Shown piece by piece: positions 9,266-18,128 of a stretch of DNA of 64,000 bases. The notes beneath the pieces were generated by a model that saw nothing but the letters and a program-made list of their open reading frames with translations, had not been told where the DNA came from and did no database searches. The DNA is from Marvania coccoides (taxonomy: Eukaryota > Chlorophyta > Trebouxiophyceae > Chlorellales > Chlorellaceae): positions 744,001 through 808,000 of the forward strand of contig OY978106.1 in NCBI GenBank assembly GCA_963854735.1, in the 5' to 3' direction. Both the position numbers and the translations under genes were made by a program. The stretch's first letter is position 1. Each line of letters begins with the position of its first letter.

Positions 9266-11660
9266 ATGATGAAGGTCGCCGCCCTCATCATCGCCCTGGC
9301 CTGTTTGGCCTCTCACGGTGGGTATTAGTGTGAGGGGATGGGAGCGGCGGGAGGGGGGCCGCTTGCCTGTTTTTTGCCAGCAGCTCAGGCTTAGACGACG
9401 ACAGGTCTCTGTGGGAGCCGCGTGCTGCGTGGATGATATCCCGAGGCAAAAGCATTCTTGCTGTACTACATCGAAAAATTTGGTGTTGATGGATGGCCAC
9501 AATTCTGCTCTCCAAAGCATTCTCAGCTCACCTGCATATGTTTTCTTTCGCAGGCCATGCCGCTCGTACCCTGAAGCAGGTGGTCCCCGTCGGCGTGCTA
9601 CTCAACACTGGCCCTATGTGAGTAAGCTGGTACTCTTCTCTGTCCCTGCACAGCCAACCGCACAGTGATGTGCCCATTCACATACTTCAATCCCTCGATG
9701 ATCGCCGAACCTGACTGTTGCTCTCCCTCCCCCGCCCAAACGATCCCCACAAATTGTTGCAGCCCCACCTGTGGCAAGGAGCCCCTGCTGCCCGTGGGCG
9801 CCATCCACGGCGACATTTTCCTGGGCATTCCCCTCCTGGCCGGCCAGACGTGGGACTACTCTGTGAGTTTGTGCTTTTGGATGAAATAGTGGTTTTTTCC
9901 CCTTCCATTTTGGCTTGAGCTGGTCATTATCAATGCTATATAAAAAGCACATGAGCCAAGGGGTGGAACCTATCATTCACCGTCCAATTGTACTCGTTCA
10001 TTCAACATTGCTCCCCTATCTCACTCCGGTCCCGTTCCGCATGACAAAAACAGGTCTCCTATGGCGCGTCGGCTGATGCTCGCTACAAGCTGGTGAACAA
10101 CGGCTTCACCTCCTCCATCAAGCAGGTTGTTGACAACTTTGTGTTTGGCAGCTACGACCCCATTGGCACCGCTAATGCACGCAACGCCCTCCCCGCGGGC
10201 GTCCCCACCTGGACCGTGGAGAAGCACATCCTGGGCGGCACTTTCGCTGCGCCCGACCGCTACAAGCCCACCCTCCCCAACGGCCAGACCCCGACTCTGC
10301 CCCGGCAGGCCCCCACCGGCTGGCCCAGCCCCATGCCCAACTCCATCTTCGCCTGCCGTGAGTAATATCTCTTTGTTTTGAAGTATTTTTGACAATTGCC
10401 TGTGGTCTAATGCAGTTGGCCGGAAAAGATATAAAATGATTAGCAACAGCCTTTTTTGTTCAGTCGCTTTGCCACCTGCTTCTTTGTTTGAAGTCGTTTT
10501 TTCCTTCGGTTTCTCATTTTCCCACCTTCTATGTCGTCCAGCCTCTGGCGCGGCTCGCAACTCCACCGTGAACTACGTGTGCGGCGCCGACTACATTGAC
10601 CCTGCTGGCGGCGGCATCGTCAACAATATCAACGTTGTGGAGGTGTCCCCCTGCAACTTTGTGTACACCGTGCAACTGCCCGCTGCGTGCACCTGCGGTT
10701 CCCCCCTGTGCTTCTGGTGAGAAAACAACCAAATTGTTGTTATTGCTTTGGTTGACATGATATGCCCGCAGAGTCACTTCTGTATCCTCTTATTATATAG
10801 ATCTCACCCTCATGTGTTTCGAAACAATAAATTTGCAGCCCCATCTCGCCGCCTCCTCCCAGCCCCCCCCCGCCCAGGTGAGCATATACGGAGATTAATA
10901 GTACGATTTCCGTCGTACTATTATTATTGTGGCACATCTTTCTGGCAATGTCAGAATGCATTTGTCTGGGAAATTTCATTTTCCGAATGCTCACATTCTC
11001 ACTCCCCTGCATCACAGCCCGCCGCCGCCGACACTCTCCCCTCCTCCTCCCACTCTGAGCCCCCCTCCCCCGACCGTGGTGCCGCAGACCACTGCCCCGC
11101 CCCCGCCCACCGTGGTGCCGCAGACCACTGCCCCGCCCCCGCCCACCGTGGCGCCGCAGACCACTGCCCCGCCCCCGCCCACCGTGGCGCCGCAGACCAC
11201 TGCCCCGCCCCCGCCCACCGTGGTGCCCCAGACCAGCGCGCCCCCGCCCCCCAACACCTGCGCCCCGACCCTCACTGCCCTGGCCGGCATCAACTATGCT
11301 GCCCCCAGCAACGCTCTGAAGCCTTACTCTTCGGCTGGTAAGTTTTCAAACAGCCAAGGGCCCAACAGTTTGAGACGGACAATGAATTACACGAAACCTT
11401 CTTTTCGATTGGGTTTTGCTCCATTACCGTCAGTTTACTCATCTCTTCTCCATCCAATGAACAAAAACTCATTAACAGGCACCAACACCCTGGCCCTTTG
11501 CCAGACCAGCTGCCGTACCGACACCCGTTGCAACACCTACAGCTGGAACTCCAGCCAGAAGAAGTGCAACAAGTGGACCGTTGCCGCGTCGTCCCTCACC
11601 CAGACCGCCAACGCGCTGTCCACCTCGGGCAGCAAGACTGCCTGCCCGCTGGCCGGTTAA
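9266..11660 (+). CDS. Secreted MRH-like / Pro-rich / PAN-like protein, copy B
   Basis: Exons 9266..9317, 9554..9617, 9763..9862, 10054..10357, 10542..10716, 10839..10877, 11018..11337 and 11479..11660 all join by GT-AG in consistent phase to 411 residues. A 39-nt micro-exon (10839..10877) encodes part of the Pro-rich stalk. Order: signal peptide (1-18); PTCGKEPLLPVGAIHGDIF region (about 40-60); a region containing YKLVNNGF and FVFGSYDP; the MRH-like C-terminal half (about 175-230) with Cys pairs and the VVEVSPCNFVY...PAAC signature; Pro-rich repeats (about 233-325); PAN/Apple-like end (about 325-411). Known MRH proteins (OS-9, glucosidase II beta, mannose-6-phosphate receptors) bind N-glycans, so glycan binding is a reasonable inference. 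The first half of an MRH domain is only weakly recognisable. The first of two adjacent ATGs was taken as start. Confidence 0.85.
11080..11235 (+). repeat. 39-bp coding tandem repeat (Pro-rich stalk), copy B
   Basis: Mirror of the array at 7029..7184: about four 39-bp units read in frame as 13-residue Pro/Thr repeats, ending in a variant TVVPQTSAPPPP. Both arms have the same number and order of unit variants, although such arrays normally change quickly. That argues for very recent duplication or ongoing conversion. Confidence 0.85.
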
Positions 11661-12167
11661 TTGTGTATATATGTTAGCATGGAGAGTGGTTGGGACATGG
11701 ATAAAAAAATTCGTTTCTCGGTTTTTAACTGCCGCGTCCGAAATTTATATATTGACAATATCCTCCTCGTGCCGTCCGTTTCTTTTAACCGCGTACTCTA
11801 TCATTATTTTTTCTGTGCCAATTATCCTGTTACCCCCTCCTTTCTCATAGCGAGCTTAGCTTCTTTATCGGTTTATTGGCGCTGTTTGAAGGACTTTTAA
11901 CTGATGTGACACTGGCAGAGGCAATTCTGCCATGCCGTCTGTCATTGGAGACGATCTATTCACCTTTCTTCGCCCTTTTCTACTATTGTTTTGCTTCCAC
12001 TCTATTTTTTTCCCATCTCACCTTCACCTGCTCGTATTCTTCTTTTCGCCTATTCATTTTTCCGAAATGGAAACTCAGAAAAGAATCGGCTTAAAACAGA
12101 AAAAGCTCCATCCACTGACCATTTTGCACACGTTGGGAAAGGAGCGCCACCAAGGAAGATGAAAGTT

Positions 12168-12485
12168 CAGTGTCAGCACCATATCGATCAGCGAGCAATT
12201 GTAGGGGGCTCCTTAACCGTGGTACAGTCGGTGGTGGCCTACGATCGAAGAAAAAATCGCGCGGTCAATGTGCCGTTCAAAGCAGCGAAATTCGGTTCAT
12301 GCAAAGAAACATATATAAAAGGGGTTTAGGCCCATGGGATGGCGAGTCCCCAAGTATCAAGTCGACAGAAGACCAATTCGGCTTGACGCCCGAGCATTTT
12401 TTTTAAAGAAATAACAAAGATAAGCATGGCGCGGGAAACGTCCAGCGCATAGAGGACGCGAGTGAGGCGCCCCGCCAACTCTTAC
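12168..12485. other. Unpaired sequence right of the palindrome
   Basis: No gene is recognisable. A TATA-like stretch, CATATATAAAAGGGG, lies near 12308-12322 with no credible downstream coding exon. Downstream kinase subdomains (HRD or DFG motifs), expected if the kinase-like fragment at 12486 were intact, are not visible on the minus strand here. Confidence 0.5.
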
Positions 12486-13066
12486 CTGCGCTCGATGGCG
12501 CCGCGCATGCTGCGCCCGGACCCGAGCTCCATGACCAGAGCGGGGGGGAGGGGGGGGCCGGGCCCGGGGAGGCGCTGGATGCGGGGTGGCGGGGCGCGCG
12601 CGCGGTGGCGCGCCGCGTAAATGCCCGAGAAGTCCCAGGAGGTGGTCTTGCGGAGGGGGAGGGGGGGTCGGGGGGAGGTCGAAGGAGGTGGAGAGGGCGG
12701 GGGCGGGGGGAGAGGCAGCGAGGCGGCGCCCGAGGCGGCGGGCGCCGGCAGGATGACTCCTGGGGTAGGGTGTATTGTTTCATTTTATTTTTGAAGCAAG
12801 GAAGAAATCAAACATAAGTTGTGTACCGAATTGTTCTAGATGGCACCACGACGGGTGCACACGCAGCTTTATTTCTCCATCCCAACCCTCACTCGCCGTA
12901 GGCGGTCGCCAAATTCAGGTGGCGCAGGGGGCCAATGGTGGAGTTGGTGTCCTGCAGGAACGGCATCCAGGCGGTGCGGGAGTGGTACCGGATGCCTAGC
13001 GCCCCGGCGTTCATGCACTTCACCACCACCGCGCTGCCGCGCCACTCGCTGCGGTACATGTCGCCA
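12486..13066 (-). pseudogene. Truncated kinase-like (TKL-type) gene fragment
   Basis: The minus strand has two blocks resembling the N-lobe of a tyrosine-kinase-like protein kinase. Block one (about 13066 to 12890) reads GDMYRSEWRGSAVVVKCM, like the glycine-rich strand and VAVK lysine, and then IGPLRHLNLATAYG, like the alphaC-beta4 region. Block two ends at 12486 with PALVMELGSGRSMRGAIER, like the hinge, before a consensus donor (GTAAGA). A very Pro-rich stretch lies between them. Joining the blocks at the visible splice sites breaks frame. The 5' end is fused to a piece of the secreted-protein gene, and no catalytic loop or DFG follows. I read it as a broken fragment, not a working kinase. 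An intact gene with unusual splicing cannot be excluded. Confidence 0.55.
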
Positions 13067-13077
13067 GCTTGGCAAGG

Positions 13078-13545
13078 CCCAGGAAAATGTCGCCGTGGAT
13101 GGCGCCCATGGGCAACAGGGGCTCCTTGCCACAGGTGGGGCTGCGACATTTTGTGAGGAAGAGAGCAATGATCAGTCAGAACCAGCTATCTTGAGGGAGA
13201 TATATTCATCAGCATGAAAAAAAGCGCTGCTGGTTGTTCAGGGAGCGAACAGAGGACCAGCATACTCAAATAGTGCCGAGCTGCTGCTGTTGGGCAGCAG
13301 GCCCACGGGGACAGCTTGCTTCAGGGTGCGCGCTGCACGGCCTGTGAAGGCCCGAAACTGCGGGAAGGGAAGGTCAAGTGAACTGTGGAGGCTTTAAGGA
13401 GAGAAACACTTGCAGCCTGCCATCTTCGACACCACATTTTTAAAGATGTATGGTATACCAAGCATTGATTTTGTCTCTCTGGATGTGGTTTGATCCACGC
13501 AGCACGCGGCCCGCAGATGCATCCATCCCGCCTTCTAGGCCTGAA
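13078..13545 (-). pseudogene. Decayed third copy of the secreted MRH/PAN gene (exons 2-3)
   Basis: 13078..13140 encodes PTCGKEPLLPMGAIHGDIFLG after an acceptor, matching exon 3 of the palindrome gene. 13263..13341 encodes GRAARTLKQAVPVGLLPN, matching exon 2 (GHAARTLKQVVPVGVLLN). 13400-13545 retains intron-1 similarity (ATCCACGCAGCACGCGGC and flanks). The exon-2 donor has changed from CTATGTGAGT to CTATTTGAGT, so splicing there should fail. Exons 4-8 are missing: exon 3 runs into kinase-like sequence at about 13070. It has the same orientation as copy A and is much more diverged than the two arms are from each other, so it is an older duplicate. Confidence 0.75.
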
Positions 13546-14195
13546 CCGCAGGCAAACCAAGAAAGCAGTCAACGAGTGAAATAAAAATAAAAATTTAGTG
13601 GTTGTACTGGCCGCACGCGTAGTGCTACACCGATTATTATTTTTTTGTGTTCGCGGCTTCCTCCTCTGTTGGGGTTGACGAGATTCGAGATTCGCTCTGG
13701 TGTGTAAAAAACAACAATGGATGCAGAGGGTGTGCATTGGTTACAAAACCACTCTTCATTTTAAAATTAGAAGAGCTTTTGATGATTTATGTACGGTATG
13801 TAGAACATGGCCTTCGTTACGGCATCTAAAAAATGCACTTTATCAGCTCGACAGATTTCCAGATGTTTGAAATGTAAATCATCGAAGAGATGCGATAGAA
13901 GCGAGTTTGTTTTATTATCGGCGTTTTAGAAAACCAGGTCAACTTGGTTTCATCATTCCCCGGTTGTCTGGCAAGGACAGCAGCGTGTTTGCCAAGAGAT
14001 CTTTTGAAACATAGTCGTCAGCCCTCCTACACGCCCACGGCTCCTTGTTTCTTTTTTCTGGCTGAAGCACACATTCGGCTGTGGTTGCCAACCTTTGCAC
14101 CACCTCCGGAGATGGCTTCCTAGCAGGCACGAACAAATTTTGAACATTGTGTTCTCCTCTTTCGCCTTCGCATCCAAACCACGCACCAAGCAACG
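13546..14195. other. Intergenic, upstream of lipin
   Basis: I see no gene. The region is AT-rich near 13,740-13,930 and ends in the 5' leader of the lipin gene. Short open frames on both strands lack recognisable motifs. Confidence 0.5.
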
Positions 14196-17100
14196 ATGTC
14201 CCGCACTAGCAACGCGTTAAAGGTAAAGCTTTGCTCGTTGAACAGTCTCAATTCTTTCTCCGAAGCCTTTTCCATCTCACCCCTCTCAACCGCCGTCAAA
14301 ATTGTTTTTTTTTGTGCCACTTTCAGTCCCTGACCTTTGCCGTGCCCCACCTCGCGGGAGCTATCGACCTCCTGGCGGTGCAGCATCCCGACGGCACCAT
14401 CAAAATCTCGCCCTTTTACGTGCGTTTCGGGAAGTATACCAAGCTCCGCAGCAAAGATGCAGGCGTCTGCATTGCCGTCAATGGGGCCCAGCTCAGCTTT
14501 TCCATGCAGCTGGGACGCACGGGAGGTGTGTTACATACACGAATACCACTATGTTCATGAATCAAGGGCATTTTGTCAGCTCGCAACTAAACACAGCAGT
14601 AAGTACAATTGAACGGTGATTTCTTTCTTTCTCCATCCCCATGCAGAGGCCTATTTTGTGGAGGAAACCGAGGAGGTGCTGCCAGAGGATGCTGGTATTG
14701 AAGAGGAGGTGCTTTCGGGCATGATCGCTGGGTATTCAGATGAGGACGAGCCGCTTGCTGCTGGCGATCGCAGCTCCGTTTCCCCAAAGGAAACCTCAGG
14801 CGCGAGGTCGGACGTAAAACGCAGCTGCAGCGAGCCCGCACTCACTTCCCTGGTGCGTCGCAATAGCCCAGAGGCGAAAATTGAGGCAGCGGTGGCAGCA
14901 GTGGCGGCGGTGGAGGAAAGGAAGTTGGAAGAGCAGCGAGAAGGCGCGGCGCAGAGGGATGGAGCGGATCTGGTGTTTGAAGCTGCACCTGAGGCTGCGG
15001 AGTCGACGGAGGCGGCCACTCCTGGGATTATGATGGTCCGGGAGTCCGAAAAAGATGCAGGGGCGGCGGCCGGTCTTGCCGCCGGTACACTGCTCTTCCC
15101 AGAGACACCTACCCACCAAGATGACGCTGCGGCACCTCTGATCTCGTCCACCGGCGCCTCCCCCAGCGACCACAGCCAAACTGAAGCAGCGGCGAAGCTG
15201 TCGCAGTCTCCTTCACGAGGCGGGGAAAAGTCGGTAGAAGGCGGCGGCGGCGGCGGCAGCAGCAGCCTGATCCCGCAGCGGCCGCCCCTGCCTCCTTTGC
15301 CGCCACCAAAGCGGCAACATCAGGAAGAGCAGCAAGAAGGGCCATCTGCAGCATTGATGCATTCATTGGCAAGGCTGCAAGGAGCAGGCGGCGGCCCTTC
15401 TGCCGCTGCTGGTCCCACCGCTCCGACTGCAACGCTTGCTCTCTCGCTGTGCTGGCACCTCCTGAGCCCTAGCCTCGCCCCAGAGGAGGTTGCTTCAATT
15501 TTTACCGAGCACCGCATCGCCTCAGATGCTTTCTTAACAGGTGTGGGCCTGCAGGCGCAGCAGGAGGAGCGCGTTTCCAAGACTTCGATTTTTGCCGATC
15601 CCCGGCTGGCCTGCCGCCTAGGCGACCACGTTCTTTCTTTTTCTACCGCCCAGAGCCTCGTGTTCTCCGCGCTGTGCTTCGGCGCCCAAACGGCGGAAAC
15701 CCTCAGCTCTGGACTCCCTGCAGCCGCGGCGTACGCTCTCCCGCCCCGCTCGCAGCCTTTACACGCGGTTTCCCTCAGCAGAGCGACAGCAGGGGCTGCC
15801 GGGTCTCCCACTTCTGCGGAGCAGCCGGAGGGCGGCACCCCTCGCAGCGGGAGCTGGCGGGAGTGGTTGACGCTTGGGTGGTCTGGCGGGCAGCAGCAGG
15901 CAGAGACTCCAGCTGCAGGAGCGGCGGCAGTAAAGGGCAAACTGCCACACTCGGTGTCGACGGCATCAGCGGCTTCTTCAGACCAGATGGTGCCGCCTGA
16001 CCAGGAGATGGCGCTGCTGACGGAGGCAGCAATGGGGCAGGTAAGCAAATCTACGCACTGGCATGCGTCATCCTTTTTTTTCATCAGCTCGATGTATTTA
16101 TTCCTAGAAACTCTCGTTATTTCTTTCAGTGCGCAATTGGTCAAACCCTACTGCACTGGCCACTTAAATTTTCCACATGAGCACTGCCTCTGAGCCTCCA
16201 ATTTCTTTCTTCCCCCCCTTCTAGGCGTCCCATGCGGAGGTCATCGAGATGAGGGGCATCCGGCGGTCCCCCTCCGGCAGTCGCACCGTGGTCTTGCGCA
16301 AGCGCGCGTTCGTGCCTGCAGACGAGCACCTTCCCGAGCTGGCTTCGGCGCTGAGGGAGGGCCAGAACGGGGTGTCCTTCTCCTTCGGCAAGCAGACACT
16401 GCATGCCTTCATCTACCTGGTGAGGTGGGACCACCGGCTCATCATTTCCGACATTGACGGCACCATCACGAAGAGCGACGTGCTGGGACACCTGGGACAG
16501 CTGCTAGGTACGCCTCCTGCGCACAGCTCACGCATTTTTAAAGGATATACCCTGGCATTTAACCAATTGAATTTCCAATTTTCGCTCAATTTGCCATTAA
16601 TTGTTATTATTCTTGTTATATGTGGTTTAGGATGGGACTGGACGCACTCTGGCGTGGCGAGCCTGTTTTCTGCCGTGGCACAAAATGGCTACGGCTTTCT
16701 TTATCTTTCTTCTCGATCCATTGCCCAGGCGTCCTCCACCCGGGACTACCTGCATTCCTTGAATCAAGATGGCGCTGCCATGCCGCAGGTAAAGAGAAGA
16801 AGGGAAAGAAAGAAGGAATCAACCTGCCTCAATTTTTCACTCCACAAAAATAAACAAGACGCAGTAAATTATTTTTTGGCATGGCGTGGGCGCACTTTCT
16901 TCACGTTATTACTAAATAAATAAACCTTAAGATTTTAGAACTTTAAGACCTCTCTACTCTACTTATTATAAACAATATCTTCAAACCTGCACTCCACTCC
17001 TTTCTTTTTTTCACTCTTTCTTTATCCTATGGTGCAGGGTCCGGTCATTATTTCACCCGATGGCCTCTTCCCATCGCTCTATCGCGAGGTGGTGCTGCGC

Positions 17101-17822
17101 CGCCCCCAGGAGTTCAAGATCCGATGCTTGGAGGACATCAAGTCGCTGTTCCCCGCGGGGTGGAGCCCCTTCGTCGCTGGATTTGGCAACCGAGACACCG
17201 ATGAAATTTCTTACCTAGCTGTGGGCATCCCTGCCTCCCGCATTTTCATCATCAACCCAAAGGTAAAAAAATTGTTTTTTGATTGGATAAGAATGCAGCT
17301 CATATCATACCATTCTTTTTATAGTATACCAGCTGCAGTTTAGACTTGATATCCGCATTTTTCTAACGAGTACCGTTTTCCTTCAATCGGTATAATTATA
17401 TATTTTGCCCATGCATACAGGGAGAGCTGCGGCGCGCTTCCTCCACCGCCGCCACCTCATCGATGCGCTCGCTCAGCGCCATCAAGGACCTCGTAGACTC
17501 CATGTTCCCCGCGCTGTCTCCTGGCGGCGACGCCGCGGCGCAGCAGACGGACACCCCTCCCCTGGATCAATTCAACGATTACAATTTTTGGCGGGTGCCG
17601 GTGTCTTATGTGATTGATGACGAGGCTGTGCTGTTTGAGGACGCGTTGGGCGGCAGTGGATTTGATGAGATGGGGTCTACCGCCAGCTCCACAGCGGCAG
17701 CAGCGGCGGCGGCGGTTGACGCTGAGAATTCCGATTCTCTCGCGGAGGGCGAAAATAAAGCGGCTGGAGGGGAGGAGGGGAACGACAGCGCTGGCGGTGC
17801 AGTGGCAGCCGTGAAAGATTAG
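14196..17822 (+). CDS. Lipin / phosphatidate phosphatase (PAH)
   Basis: Seven exons (14196..14222, 14327..14525, 14647..16040, 16225..16507, 16631..16788, 17038..17262, 17421..17822) join in frame to 895 residues. Lipins dephosphorylate phosphatidate to diacylglycerol (Mg-dependent) at ER and nuclear membranes. The N-LIP domain (about 10-85) has [26 protein letters not shown] and ends in [11 protein letters not shown]. The C-LIP domain (about 550-830) has the catalytic DIDGT (616-620), then [31 protein letters not shown], and [13 protein letters not shown]. Between them are about 450 residues rich in Ala, Glu, Pro and Ser, probably disordered and possibly phospho-regulated. Its length varies among lipins. 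The first exon is only nine codons. It lies tail-to-tail with the NEDD1-like gene. Confidence 0.95.
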
Positions 17823-18128
17823 ATACGCGCAGCATGATAGATCAGGTATGCATGTGATACGGATATATTTAAGGAAAATAATAATACATCATGGCTTTCT
17901 TTCTTTTCAACGTTCTCGATTTTGTGCTTTCGAATTTTATGTGTTCTGTTTCTGTACTCTCTTCCCTGCTCATTTTGTCTGAATGTCTTTAATATTTGGT
18001 CCATTTGTTTGTCGTCTTGCGCACATTTAATTACGTGTTTTTCCAGATGATCTACAGTACACAGTGTTTAAAATGTGCAGTACCAATAAATGATGTACGA
18101 TAGAGAAAAAGAAAGTTGATTTATTTAT
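17823..18128. other. Short convergent 3' intergenic region
   Basis: AT-rich DNA between the stops of lipin and the NEDD1-like gene. AATAAA occurs near 18,083 on the plus strand and TTTATT near 18,119 (AATAAA on the minus strand), consistent with polyadenylation signals for both genes. Nothing else is recognised. Confidence 0.5.

Larger units (their letters stand above)
9203..12167. repeat. Right arm of the 2,965-bp inverted repeat
   Basis: Reverse-complement partner of 6097..9061. The outer boundary is at 12167: both arms read ...GATGAAAGTT, and beyond it the left arm enters hydrolase-proximal DNA while the right arm enters unrelated sequence leading to kinase-like debris. Introns and non-coding flanks are as conserved as exons, so the duplication is recent or is homogenised by gene conversion. 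Confidence 0.97.

Noticed and set aside
6097..12167. DNA transposon with terminal inverted repeats
   Set aside because: The whole arms are inverted, not just termini. No transposase is present and no target-site duplication is seen (CATGCC versus CAGTGT at the edges).
12300..12330. TATA-box promoter (TATATAAAAGG)
   Set aside because: No coding exon or transcript unit can be supported downstream on either strand.
15320..16144. Long minus-strand open frame in the lipin gene
   Set aside because: It overlaps a lipin exon that has family support, and shows no recognisable motif.
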